DNA of 41,275 bases from Variovorax sp. Root411 (GTDB taxonomy: Bacteria; Pseudomonadota; Gammaproteobacteria; Burkholderiales; Burkholderiaceae_C), in NCBI RefSeq assembly GCF_001425205.1, contig NZ_LMDW01000017.1, forward strand, positions 968 through 42,242, given 5' to 3'. Made by a program: the position numbers and the translations under genes. The notes under the pieces are model-generated. The model had not been told where the DNA came from, made no database searches, and worked only from the letters and a program-made list of their open reading frames with translations. Shown in pieces: positions 8,469 through 17,002 of this stretch; position 1 is the first letter of the stretch, and each line of letters opens with the position of its first letter.

Positions 8469-9278
8469 CTATGGACGATACGGCGCGTCCTGTCCCACGC
8501 GCAGCATGCCAGCCAGCACGCGATGCTTGGACTGCTCGATGTGCGACATCATGTGTGCGAGCGCCGCGTCGGCGTCTCGCGCTGCAAGCGCGTGGAGAAA
8601 CTCCAGGTGCTCGCGCATCGCCGGCACCACCTGCACCGGGCGCATCGAATCGGCGTCGTAGCGGATCAGGCGCACGTGCAGGCTGTTGACACGGTAGATT
8701 TCCGACAGGATCTCGTTGCCGATGGCGTCCACCATCTGGTCGTGCAGGCCCCAGTCGACTGCTTGCGCGTCGCGCTCCAACGCCTCGTCGGGCCGAGGCT
8801 TGATCGCCCGTTCCAGAATGGCCTCGTGGCTCTCAATCAATCGCTCGATGGTTTCGGCACTGGCTACGCGCGCGAAGTTCACAACGGCCTCTCGCTCGAC
8901 CATCGCACGCACCTGCCAGGCATTGCGGATCAGCTTCATGTCGACCGAGGCGATCTGAAGGCCCCGTTTGGGCACCGTCTTGATCAGGCCAGCCGCCTCC
9001 AGCCGCGGCACCAGTTCCCGCACCGCAGCCAACGGCATCTCCAGCAGTTCCATCAGTTCGCGCTGGGACACGAACTGCCCCGGCCGGATCCTGGCATCGA
9101 TGATTTGCTGGCGAAAGCCCTGGTAGGCGCGGCTGCGCTGGTTCACCGGCTCCCCTTCCACGGGGGGTTTGGATGACTCGGTCGAAGCGGCGACGGGGAA
9201 ATTCATGGCAATCGTGGGTAGTGGCGCAATGCCCTGGAAAGGCATTGTCCCCGATCTAGGGTTAATACTGACATTCAT
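8469..9278 (-). CDS. GntR family (FCD-domain) transcriptional regulator
   Basis: Up to 269 residues. A winged helix-turn-helix (about 48-110: YQGFRQQIIDARIRPGQFVS, then SQRELMELLEMPLAAVRELV) is followed by an all-helical FCD ligand domain with the expected metal or ligand residues scattered through helices (WQVRAMVEREAVV, WGLHDQMVDAIGNE, EHLEFLHALAARDADAAL). This is the FadR/UxuR branch, which usually senses organic acids. It is divergent from the DapA-family operon, with about 86 bp between starts, and is probably its local regulator. The start is uncertain: ATGs at 9278, 9245 and 9206 are all possible. The first abuts the palindromic site, and the shorter ones would leave that site fully intergenic. 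Confidence 0.9.
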   Translation of the reverse strand: MNVSINPRSGTMPFQGIAPLPTIAMNFPVAASTESSKPPVEGEPVNQRSRAYQGFRQQIIDARIRPGQFVSQRELMELLEMPLAAVRELVPRLEAAGLIKTVPKRGLQIASVDMKLIRNAWQVRAMVEREAVVNFARVASAETIERLIESHEAILERAIKPRPDEALERDAQAVDWGLHDQMVDAIGNEILSEIYRVNSLHVRLIRYDADSMRPVQVVPAMREHLEFLHALAARDADAALAHMMSHIEQSKHRVLAGMLRVGQDAPYRP

Positions 9279-9302
9279 CTAACATGTTAGTTGGAGTATA
9301 GT
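9268..9302 (+). promoter_or_regulatory. Putative operon promoter with palindromic GntR operator
   Basis: CTAACATGTTAG at 9279-9290 is a perfect 12-bp palindrome. It falls within the 17-bp spacer between a weak -35 (TTCATC, 9274-9279) and a good -10 (TATAGT, 9297-9302) facing the plus-strand operon. The stretch is AT-rich relative to its surroundings. Binding of the divergent GntR protein here would block the operon and its own gene. Sequence facts are direct; the role is inferred. Confidence 0.6.
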
Positions 9303-9364
9303 TTGATCTCAGCGCGACACTGTCGCGTGCCAGTCCTTCCTCATCGTTCAACGGAGCAGTTCTC

Positions 9365-10255
9365 ATGGGTCTTGATCTCACCGGCGTCATCCCGCCTCTC
9401 GTCACGCCTTTCACCGCCGATGGCAGCATCGATGAAGCGGCTTTCCGCAAGGTGATCCGGTTCAACCTGGACAAGAAGGTGCACGGCGTGTGCCCCGGCG
9501 GCAGCACCGGCGAAGGCCACACTTTCACCGTCGAGGAATTCAAGCGGGTGATGGAGATCACGGCCGCCGAAGTGGCCGGCCAGGTGCCGATCGTCGCGGG
9601 CATCATCTCGAACAGCACCCGTGACGCGATCAACCGCGCCAAGGCGGTCTCGCACCTGCCCATCGCGGCCCTCCAGGTGACTCCGGTGCACTACCTCTTC
9701 AAACCGGACGAGGAAGCCACCCACAACCACTTCAAGGCGCTGACCGAAGCGGTGGACATTCCCGTGGTGATCTACAACGTGGTGCCATGGAACTACCTGA
9801 ACCCTGCACAGATGATCCGCCTGATGAAGGACCTGCCCGGCGTGCAGGGCATCAAGCAGAGCCAGGGCGACCTGAAGCTCATGGCCGATCTGCTGCTGGG
9901 CGTGCCCGAGGGCTGCAAGGTGTTCTCCGCCGTCGATGCGCTGCTGTACTCGTCGTTCGCGCTCGGCGCGCACGGCACGATCGCGGCAACGCCGGCCGCG
10001 CTGCCCGGCGTATGCGTCAATCTCTGGAACACCGTGCAGGCCGGCGATCACGTGAAAGCTCTCGAGATGCACAAGTCGATGCTCGCCTTCTGGAACGCGT
10101 TGATCGGCGACAACCTGCCGGCGAACATCAAGACCTCGATCGCACTTCAGGGCTGCGACGCCGGCCTGCCGCGCGCGCCGATGCCCGCCACCACCGCGGC
10201 GCAGCGCAAGAAGATCGAGGCGGCCATGGAAGACGTCCTGCGTTTCAACGTGTGA
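9365..10255 (+). CDS. DapA (DHDPS/NAL) family class I aldolase/lyase
   Basis: A 296-residue TIM-barrel protein of the dihydrodipicolinate synthase / N-acetylneuraminate lyase family. The Schiff-base Lys is in GIKQSQGD (Lys164), the conserved Tyr is in IYNVV (Tyr137), and GGSTGE (45-50) corresponds to the GTTGE loop that holds the pyruvate carboxylate. Family members form or cleave pyruvate adducts. Clustering with DhaK/DhaL, an importer and a GntR regulator argues for a catabolic lyase acting on a 2-keto-3-deoxy-type acid, not lysine biosynthesis. It is the first gene of the operon, with GGAG ahead of the ATG and a putative palindrome-regulated promoter 60 bp upstream. Confidence 0.9.
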   Translation: MGLDLTGVIPPLVTPFTADGSIDEAAFRKVIRFNLDKKVHGVCPGGSTGEGHTFTVEEFKRVMEITAAEVAGQVPIVAGIISNSTRDAINRAKAVSHLPIAALQVTPVHYLFKPDEEATHNHFKALTEAVDIPVVIYNVVPWNYLNPAQMIRLMKDLPGVQGIKQSQGDLKLMADLLLGVPEGCKVFSAVDALLYSSFALGAHGTIAATPAALPGVCVNLWNTVQAGDHVKALEMHKSMLAFWNALIGDNLPANIKTSIALQGCDAGLPRAPMPATTAAQRKKIEAAMEDVLRFNV

Positions 10256-10293
10256 GCTGAGCCCCATTTCCAATAATGACAGGAGACATGACC

Positions 10294-11274
10294 ATGCAGA
10301 TCCAGCGTCGACAGATTCTCGGCATGGGCGCGGCCGCGGCCCTGAGCGCCCCGTTCGCCCGCCAGGCCTGGGCCCAAGGTTTTCCGAACAAGCCCCTCAC
10401 CCTCGTGGTGCCCTTCTCGCCCGGCGGCAACACTGACATCGTGGCCCGCACCGTGGCAGTGGCCCTGGGCAAGGTCTTGGGTCAATCGGTGATCGTGGAC
10501 AACCGTGCCGGTGCCGGCGGCTCGATCGGCGCGATGCAGGTCGCGCGTGCCGCGCCCGACGGCTACACCCTGCTGTTGTGCGGTGCGGGTGTCGTGGTCA
10601 CGGTCCCGGAGATGGTCAAGACCAGCTACAGCCGCACGAGCTTCGCACCCCTCGGGTTGGTGAACAAGAGTTCGATGGTGCTGCTCGCGCGCAAGAACGA
10701 AACGCGGTTCAAGAACTTCAAGGAGCTGGCTGCTTACGCACGTTCCGGCGAAGGCAAGCTGATCGCGGCGCATTCCGGACCTGGCACGCCCAACCACCTG
10801 GCGCTGCTGCAACTCGAGAGCCTGCTCAAGGCCAAGTTCACGACCGTCAGCTACAAGGGATCCGGCCCTGCACTGATCGACCTCATCGGCGGCCAGGTTG
10901 ACGTGCACTTCGACCAGGTGACCAGTTCGCAGCAACACATCAAGGGCGGGGCGCTGCAGGCGCTGGCCGTGCTGGGCCCGGCGCGCGATCCTTTGCTGCC
11001 CGGCGTGCAGACCGTCGCGGAACTCGGCTTCGGAGAGATCGACGGTACCACCTACGTCGGCGTACTCGCGCCCAGTGGTACGCCCAAGGACGTGCAGGAC
11101 AAGCTCGCCGCCGCCCTCGCGCAAGCCGTGAAGGACCCGCAGACGGTCAACAGCGCTCGCGAACTTGGCAGCGTTGCGCTGTCCAGCACGCCGCAGGAGT
11201 TCGCGCGCATCCTCGACGCCGAGTACGCGCTGGCTACCCAGGCCACCAAGGACGGCCGGCTCAAGGCCGACTGA
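10294..11274 (+). CDS. Bug/TctC-type periplasmic solute-binding protein
   Basis: A 326-residue binding protein of the tripartite tricarboxylate transporter (Bug) family. The signal peptide starts with a twin-arginine-like RRQILGMG and ends near AWAQ. Mature motifs include PNKPLTLVVPFSPGGNTDI, VDNRAGAGGSIG and ARAAPDGYTLL, typical of Bug proteins, which bind carboxylates. There are two earlier ATGs (10276, 10288), but only 10294 is at a proper distance (about 7 nt) from the AGGAGA site. No TctA/TctB membrane genes are near, as for most Bug proteins. It may present the operon's substrate to a distant permease or act as a sensor. Confidence 0.92.
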   Translation: MQIQRRQILGMGAAAALSAPFARQAWAQGFPNKPLTLVVPFSPGGNTDIVARTVAVALGKVLGQSVIVDNRAGAGGSIGAMQVARAAPDGYTLLLCGAGVVVTVPEMVKTSYSRTSFAPLGLVNKSSMVLLARKNETRFKNFKELAAYARSGEGKLIAAHSGPGTPNHLALLQLESLLKAKFTTVSYKGSGPALIDLIGGQVDVHFDQVTSSQQHIKGGALQALAVLGPARDPLLPGVQTVAELGFGEIDGTTYVGVLAPSGTPKDVQDKLAAALAQAVKDPQTVNSARELGSVALSSTPQEFARILDAEYALATQATKDGRLKAD

Positions 11275-11416
11275 GTCTCCTTTGCCGGGTGAGCCGCGCC
11301 GCTAGCGCGCGGCGCCGCAAAGGCCCATCGAGTCATCGCAAGGCACCGTGGCACCGCCATCGGCGGCGCCGCGTGGCCGCGCGCATTCCGTTTTCATTGA
11401 GCAGGCAGAAACCACC

Positions 11417-12415
11417 GTGAAGAAGATCCTCAACGACCCCCATGCCTACGTCGACCAGATGCTGGACGGGCTTTGCCTGGCGCATCCCGAGCTGCAGCGC
11501 CGCGGTGAAGGTGGACGCGTCGTCGTCCGCAGCGGCGGCGCGGTGCCGGGCAAGGTCGGCATCGCGACCGGCGGCGGCTCGGGCCACCTGCCCGTGTTCC
11601 TCGGCTATGTCGGCGAAGGCCTTCTCGACAGCTGCGCCGTGGGCAACGTGTTCGCCGGGCCGCGCATGGACGACTGCATCGAGGCCATGCGTGCGGCCGA
11701 TGGTGGAGCCGGGGTATTGCAGCTGTACGGCAACTACGGCGGCGACCGCATGAACTTCGAGATGGCGGCAGAGATGCTGGAGCTCGAAGGCATGGCCACG
11801 GCTTCGGTGCGGGTCGCGGACGACGTGGCGAGCGCGCCAGCCGAGCAGCGCGACAAGCGCCGGGGCGTCGCGGGCCTGGTGTTGGTCTACAAGGCAGCGG
11901 GCGCGAAGGCCGCCGCGGGCGCGACGCTCGATGAAGTCGCCGCACTGGCGCGCAAGGCGAATGACGCCTGCCGCTCGATCGGCGTGGCACTCACGCCGTG
12001 CGTGGTGCCGGAATCCGGCCAGGCGTCGTTCACGATCGGCGAGAACGAAGTGGAGTTCGGCATGGGCATCCATGGCGAGCCCGGCATCTGGCGCGGGCCG
12101 CTCAAGACGGCGGACGCGCTGGCCGACGAGATGCTTGCGCACGTGTTGCCGGAACTCGCCCTGGCACGCGGTGATCGCGTGGCTGTGCTCGTCAACAGCC
12201 TCGGCGCCACGCCGGCCGAGGAGCTCTACATCCTGTACCGTCGCATCGCGCAGATCCTCTCGGAACGCGGCATCGCGATCGTCCGTCCGCTCGTGGGCCG
12301 GTATGCCACGTCGATGGAAATGGCCGGCGCCTCGCTGAGCGTGATGAAGCTCGATGCCGAACTCGAGGCACTGCTGGCCGCGCCGGCCGATTGCCCCTTC
12401 TGGAGCGTGCGCTGA
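11417..12415 (+). CDS. dhaK: Dihydroxyacetone kinase DhaK-type subunit
   Basis: A 332-residue substrate-binding subunit of a Dha-type kinase. GGGSGH is at 52-57. The residue equivalent to the catalytic Asp is in NYGGDRMNF (Asp110). The His that covalently binds the ketose substrate is in GMGIHGEPG (His219). The chosen start is GTG at 11417, where the family N-terminus begins (KKILNDPHAYVDQM); an ATG at 11348 would add 23 unrelated residues. It is slightly shorter than E. coli DhaK. The stop overlaps the DhaL start (TGATG), so the two subunits are translationally coupled. The substrate may be dihydroxyacetone or another small ketose/aldose such as erythrulose. Confidence 0.92.
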   Translation: MKKILNDPHAYVDQMLDGLCLAHPELQRRGEGGRVVVRSGGAVPGKVGIATGGGSGHLPVFLGYVGEGLLDSCAVGNVFAGPRMDDCIEAMRAADGGAGVLQLYGNYGGDRMNFEMAAEMLELEGMATASVRVADDVASAPAEQRDKRRGVAGLVLVYKAAGAKAAAGATLDEVAALARKANDACRSIGVALTPCVVPESGQASFTIGENEVEFGMGIHGEPGIWRGPLKTADALADEMLAHVLPELALARGDRVAVLVNSLGATPAEELYILYRRIAQILSERGIAIVRPLVGRYATSMEMAGASLSVMKLDAELEALLAAPADCPFWSVR

Positions 12416-13011
12416 TGCTCGACGCCGCCATCCTCGCCGCTGCCGTGCCGCGCTGGTGTGCCGCCATGCACGCCGCGGCCCCCGAACTCAACGCGCTCGA
12501 TGGCCGCCTGGGCGATGCCGACCTGGGCGCGACGCTGGACAAATGCGCCACGTTGATGGCGCAGGCCGTCCCGGAACGCCCCGATGCGCTCGAGGGCATC
12601 TTCAAGCGCTGCGCCCAGGCGTCGGCCAAGGCGTCCGGATCGAGCTTCGGCACGCTGCTGACGGTCGCGCTCATGACCGCGGCGAAGCGCAGCGCCGGCG
12701 TGCACTCGCTGGGCCGCGTGGAGATGGCCGCACTGCTGTCGGAAGTGGTCAGTGTGCTGTCGGCGCGGGGCGGTGCGAGCCTTGGCGACAAGACCGTGCT
12801 CGACAGCCTGCACGCGATCCATCTCGCGCTGGAGTCGGCGCCCGAGGGCTCCGATACACGCCAGCTCGCTCGCCAGGCCGTGCGCGACGCGCTGGAAGCC
12901 TTCCGCGACAAGCCCAACCGTATCGGCCGCGCCCGCATGTTCGCCGACAAGACCATCGGCATGGACGACCCCGGCATGGTGGCCCTGCAACGCATGGTCG
13001 ACGCACTCTGA
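12415..13011 (+). CDS. dhaL: Dihydroxyacetone kinase DhaL-type subunit
   Basis: A 198-residue nucleotide-binding subunit. The three Asp residues that hold the Mg-nucleotide are present in LDGRLGDADLG, although the usual His after the third Asp is Leu. Other family landmarks are SGSSFGTLL, SLGDKTVLD and FADKTIGMDDPG. The ATG at 12415 overlaps the DhaK stop. No phosphotransferase subunit (DhaM) or PTS gene is in the window, so the phosphoryl donor is either ATP, as in the ATP-dependent two-part kinases, or a DhaM encoded elsewhere. I favour ATP by context. Confidence 0.9.
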   Translation: MLDAAILAAAVPRWCAAMHAAAPELNALDGRLGDADLGATLDKCATLMAQAVPERPDALEGIFKRCAQASAKASGSSFGTLLTVALMTAAKRSAGVHSLGRVEMAALLSEVVSVLSARGGASLGDKTVLDSLHAIHLALESAPEGSDTRQLARQAVRDALEAFRDKPNRIGRARMFADKTIGMDDPGMVALQRMVDAL

Positions 13012-13055
13012 CGCCGGCTCGCGCCGCCCGCATCCATTTCCCCGGAGACAACGAC

Positions 13056-13928
13056 ATGCTCGGACAAGTGATCGTCAGCGGCCTCGCCATGGGCTGCATC
13101 TATGCCCTGATCGCCCTCGGCTACGCCTACGTTTGGAACACGATGGCGATCGTCAATTTCGCCGCTGGCGAGTTCCTGACCTTCTCCGCCTTCGTCTTCG
13201 TTGCCACCTTCACGACCAGCATGCACCTGCCCTTCTGGCTGGCCGCTTTGCTGACCGCGGCGGTGATGGCCCTGCTTGGCGCGGTGTTCTCGCGGCTGGT
13301 GTTTGCGCGCCTGCAGCGGCAGAAGGCACTGGTCGCGATCATCGCCACCGTGGGCTTCGGCATCTTCCTCAAGGAGATGGCCCGCATCATCTACGGCCCC
13401 GAGCCGCTGCTCTACGCCAGCCCGTTCGGCGACGGCGTGGTCGACGTGGGCGGCCTGCGCATTCCGGTGCAGCAACTGGTGATCATGGTCATCGTGGTGC
13501 TGGTGATGGTGCTGCAGTACCTCGTGCTGCGCTACACCACCATCGGCAAAGTCATGCGCGCCACGGCGCTGGACCGCGAGACCGCCCAGCTCATGGGCAT
13601 CCCGGTCAACCGCGTGCTGGCGGGCACCTTCGCGTTCTCGTCGGTGCTGGCCGCACTCGCGGGCATCCTGCTGGCGCCGCTGTTCTACGTGACGACGGAG
13701 ATGGGCACGCTGGTGGGCCTGAAGGGTTTCGTCGCGATGATCATCGGCGGCTTCGGCAGCGTGCCGGGCGCCATCCTCGGGGGGGTGCTGCTGGGCGTGA
13801 TCGAGAACGTGGGCGCCTTCACGATCTCCTCGACCTACAAGGACGCCATCGCGTTCGGCGTCCTGCTGATCTTCCTGCTCGTGCGGCCACAGGGGCTGCT
13901 GCCCGAACGCAACGCGGACCGCGCCTGA
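13056..13928 (+). CDS. livH: Branched-chain-type ABC transporter permease (LivH family)
   Basis: A 290-residue polytopic inner-membrane protein of the LivH family. The N-terminal GLAMGCIYALIALGYAYVWN is the family signature. The TTIGKVMRATALDRETAQLM stretch, which contacts the ATPase, and the conserved GGFGSVPGAILGGVLLGV region near the C terminus are also present, with about eight membrane segments. The open frame extends far upstream through the kinase genes, but homology starts at the ATG at 13056, which has GGAG nine bases upstream. It pairs with the LivM half of the next gene. Confidence 0.93.
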   Translation: MLGQVIVSGLAMGCIYALIALGYAYVWNTMAIVNFAAGEFLTFSAFVFVATFTTSMHLPFWLAALLTAAVMALLGAVFSRLVFARLQRQKALVAIIATVGFGIFLKEMARIIYGPEPLLYASPFGDGVVDVGGLRIPVQQLVIMVIVVLVMVLQYLVLRYTTIGKVMRATALDRETAQLMGIPVNRVLAGTFAFSSVLAALAGILLAPLFYVTTEMGTLVGLKGFVAMIIGGFGSVPGAILGGVLLGVIENVGAFTISSTYKDAIAFGVLLIFLLVRPQGLLPERNADRA

Positions 13929-13941
13929 GGAGCCACGCACC

Positions 13942-15765
13942 ATGACCAAGACCTGGATGCGCCCCCTGGCGTGGATCGCCGTGCTGGCCGCCCTTGCGCT
14001 GCCGATCGCGCTGGACCTCAACATCTACTACCTGCACGTGCTCAACCTGGCGTGGATCTTCGCGATCGCGGCGCTGGGCCTGCAGGTCGCGACCGGCATC
14101 ACCGGCCAGATCGTGCTCGGGCAGGCCGCGCTCGTGGGCTTCGGCGCGTATGCGACCGCGCTGTTCATGATGCGCCTGGCGCTGCCGTGGTTCGTGGCGC
14201 TGCCGGCCGCGATGCTGCTGACGGGGGCGGTGGGCGTGCTGCTGGGCGCGGTGAGCACGCGCATCAAGGGCCACTACCTGGCCATCGTCACGCTCGCTCT
14301 CAACGAGATCTTCCGGATGGTGGCGCTCAACGAGGAGTCCCTCACCGGCGGACCGATGGGCATGCGCGACATTCCGACGCTGAACATCCCCGCGCTGGGC
14401 GACCATATCGACAAGCAGATGTACTTTCCACTGCTGGCGGTGTGCCTGCTGGTCTACGGCATCACCATCTTCTTCTATCGCACGCGCATCGGCCGGAACA
14501 TGCGCGCGGTGCGCGACGACGAGATCGCCGCGGAGGCCATGGGCGTGGACTCGCGCCGCGTGAAGACCATCGCCTTCGTGGTGTGCAGCGTGTGGGCCGC
14601 GCTGGCCGGCGGCCTCTACGTGCTGCTCGTCGGATTCGCCGCGCCGACCAACTTCACCGTCTTCGAGAGCATCAAGATGATGCTGATGGTGGTGCTCGGC
14701 GGCCTCGGCTCGATCGCCGGCACCTTCCTCGGCGCGCTGGTGATCACCGTGCTGCCTGAGGCCCTGCGCGGCTTGCAGACCTATTACCTGGCCGCCTTCG
14801 GCATCGGCGTGGTCGTCATCCTGCTGCTGGCGCCGCGCGGCCTCGGCGTGGTGGGCGACTGGCTGCTCGGCGCGTTCCTGGCAGGCAAGCGAGAACCCGT
14901 GGGCGATGCGCCCGCCACGCCGCTGAACCTGACGGCCGCTGCAACAGCCGCGGCATCGGCCCTGGCCGGCCGTGCGCCTTCGGCAGCGACCGGCGAAGCG
15001 CTTCTCAAGGTGCAAGGCGTCACCCGCAGCTTCGGCGGCGTCAAAGCCCTGAACCACGTCAGCTTCGAGGTGCGGCGTGGCGAGATCCTCGGACTCATCG
15101 GCCCGAACGGCTCGGGCAAATCGACCATGATCAACGCCTGCTCGGGCACCGTGGGCGTCGAGGGCCGCATCGAACTGGGCAGTGACCGGATCGACAACCA
15201 GGCGCCGTGGACGATCCACGGCCAGGGCGTGGCCCGCATCTTCCAGAACGTGCGGCTCTGGGAGTCGATGACCGTGCTCGAGAACGTGATGGTGGCCTGG
15301 CGTGCGCCGCTCGGGCAGATCGGCGCCCGTGAAGCGCTGAGCCGCGCTGCAGCGCTCGAGGCGCTGACGAGCATGGGCGTGGCGCACCTCGCGTACCGCC
15401 GCGGCGGCGACCTGTCCTTCGGCCAGAGCCGGCTGGTCGAGATGGCCCGCGCCATCGTCAACAAGCCGCGCCTGCTGCTGCTCGACGAACCGGCCGCCGG
15501 CCTGCGCGGCGGCCTGATCCTGGAGCTCGCGCAGATCCTGCAGCACCTGCGTGCGCAGGGCATGTCGATCCTCGTCGTCGAGCACCGCATCAAGCTGGTC
15601 ATGAACATGTGCGACCGCGTGGTTGTGCTCAACCTGGGCGACAAGATCGCGGACGGCACGCCCGCCGAGGTCATGAACCTGCCCGCGGTCATCGAAGCCT
15701 ACCTGGGCGAACGCGTTCCGGAGGAGGCAGCGCCGCAATTGGTGAACCAACCCACCACCGCCTGA
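13942..15765 (+). CDS. Fused ABC permease-ATPase (LivM-LivG)
   Basis: A 607-residue fusion. Residues ~1-320 are a LivM permease (GLQVATGITGQIVLGQAALV, TRIKGHYLAIVTLALNEIF, GGLGSIAGTFLGAL). A flexible Ala-rich linker follows (~330-350, TAAATAAASALAG). Residues ~352-607 are a LivG ATPase with Walker A GPNGSGKST (~387), signature LSFGQ, Walker B LLLLDEP (~511) and the switch His in VEHR. The C-terminal piece after the D-loop has GLRGG where LivG usually has GLN(P/H), a mild oddity. It starts 14 bp after LivH behind a GAGGAG site. The fusion replaces two separate genes and fixes a 1:1 ratio for this half of the importer. Confidence 0.93.
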   Translation: MTKTWMRPLAWIAVLAALALPIALDLNIYYLHVLNLAWIFAIAALGLQVATGITGQIVLGQAALVGFGAYATALFMMRLALPWFVALPAAMLLTGAVGVLLGAVSTRIKGHYLAIVTLALNEIFRMVALNEESLTGGPMGMRDIPTLNIPALGDHIDKQMYFPLLAVCLLVYGITIFFYRTRIGRNMRAVRDDEIAAEAMGVDSRRVKTIAFVVCSVWAALAGGLYVLLVGFAAPTNFTVFESIKMMLMVVLGGLGSIAGTFLGALVITVLPEALRGLQTYYLAAFGIGVVVILLLAPRGLGVVGDWLLGAFLAGKREPVGDAPATPLNLTAAATAAASALAGRAPSAATGEALLKVQGVTRSFGGVKALNHVSFEVRRGEILGLIGPNGSGKSTMINACSGTVGVEGRIELGSDRIDNQAPWTIHGQGVARIFQNVRLWESMTVLENVMVAWRAPLGQIGAREALSRAAALEALTSMGVAHLAYRRGGDLSFGQSRLVEMARAIVNKPRLLLLDEPAAGLRGGLILELAQILQHLRAQGMSILVVEHRIKLVMNMCDRVVVLNLGDKIADGTPAEVMNLPAVIEAYLGERVPEEAAPQLVNQPTTA

Positions 15766-15843
15766 CATCGAAACGCCTCGCGCATTTTCACTTTCCATTC
15801 GTTCGACAAGAAGCGCTCTGCGCACTCACCCGGAGACAACACC

Positions 15844-16974
15844 ATGAAGAAGATCGCCACCCCCTGCGCCCGTTCCGGCTGGCTGGCCGCCGCCGCGCTG
15901 GCACTGTCCATGCCGGCGATGGCCGATGCGCTGATCGGCGTGTCGCTGCCGCAGACCGGTCCGAAGGCGCTGGTCGGGCGCAATTTCAAGCAGGGCGTCG
16001 AGCTCGCCGTGAGCGAGATCAATGCGGCGGGCGGCGTGCTGGGCAAGCCGCTCGAGGTGGTGTTCGAGGACGACCAGGGCGACAACCCGAACGGCGCCAT
16101 CAATGCCGTCAACAAGCTGATGCAGGTCAGCAAGGTGCCGGTGATGATCGGGCCGCACTACTCGGTCACGCAGATGGCCACGCAGAAGACCTACTGCAAC
16201 GGCAAGGTGGTGTCGATCACCGGCGGCACCTCGGTGGCCATCACGCGCAGCGGCTGCAACTACGTGATCCGCACGCGCTCCGACGACGACGTGCAGGCCA
16301 AGGCGCTGATCGCCTATGCCCAGAAGGAGCTCAAGGCCGGCGAGAAGACGGCCATCTTCTACGCCAACGACGATTTCGGAAAGTCCGGGCAGGCGCGCGT
16401 GGTGGCACAGATGGCCACACTGGGCCTGAAGCCGGTGGCGGTGGAGAGCCACAACCCGAGCGACAAGGACTATTCGGCCCAACTCGCCAAGCTGCAGAAG
16501 TCCGGCGCCGAACTGGTCATCCTGTGGGCCCACGACACCGATGCCGCGCTGATCCTTCGCCAGGCCAAGCAGTTCGGCCTGCCCTTCAAGTTCGCCGGCG
16601 CGGTGCTGTCGGAAGAGGCGTTCCTCAAGCTGGCCGGCAACGCCGCCGAGGGCTCGATGAGCGCTTCGTACTTCGTGCCCACCGATCCGAATCCGGCCGT
16701 CCAGGCCTTCGTGAAGAAGTACGAGACACGATTCAAGATGGCACCGGACGTCTGGTCGGCCACCTACTACGACGCCACGATCCTGGCAGCACGCGCGATC
16801 AACGAAGCCAAGTCGGCCGATGTGGAGAAGGTGCGCGCCGCCTTCTCCACCGTGGGCTACAACGGCCTGCTGGCGGACTACAAGTGCGACAAGGCCGGCG
16901 ACTGCAACAGGCAGGTCAACATCGTGGAGATCAAGGCCGGCCAGCCCGTCGTGCGTTCGGCCGTGAAGTTCTGA
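15844..16974 (+). CDS. livK: Branched-chain-type ABC transporter substrate-binding protein
   Basis: A 376-residue periplasmic type I binding protein. A clear Sec signal peptide (LAAAALALSMPAMA) precedes a mature start at about DALIGVSLPQTG. Conserved stretches include AVSEINAAGGVLGKPLEVV, NDDFGKSG and SATYYDATILAARAI. Four Cys (YCNGK, SGCNY, KCDKAGDC) could form two disulfides. GGAG precedes the ATG. LivK-type proteins bind amino acids but also many aromatic and aliphatic acids, amides and ureas. With the neighbouring catabolic genes, the ligand is likely the acid degraded by this operon and not necessarily leucine. Confidence 0.93.
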   Translation: MKKIATPCARSGWLAAAALALSMPAMADALIGVSLPQTGPKALVGRNFKQGVELAVSEINAAGGVLGKPLEVVFEDDQGDNPNGAINAVNKLMQVSKVPVMIGPHYSVTQMATQKTYCNGKVVSITGGTSVAITRSGCNYVIRTRSDDDVQAKALIAYAQKELKAGEKTAIFYANDDFGKSGQARVVAQMATLGLKPVAVESHNPSDKDYSAQLAKLQKSGAELVILWAHDTDAALILRQAKQFGLPFKFAGAVLSEEAFLKLAGNAAEGSMSASYFVPTDPNPAVQAFVKKYETRFKMAPDVWSATYYDATILAARAINEAKSADVEKVRAAFSTVGYNGLLADYKCDKAGDCNRQVNIVEIKAGQPVVRSAVKF

Positions 16975-17002
16975 CGCCGCGACGCGCCGGAGGATGTAAA
17001 CG

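Noticed and set aside
9365..10255. DapA for lysine biosynthesis
   Set aside because: Context (GntR regulator, kinase, importer, hydroxyacid dehydrogenase) fits a catabolic lyase of the same family better.
12192..15825. Long minus-strand frames across the DhaKL and Liv genes
   Set aside because: Antisense shadows of well-supported plus-strand genes; His/Gln/Arg-rich nonsense typical of high-GC DNA.
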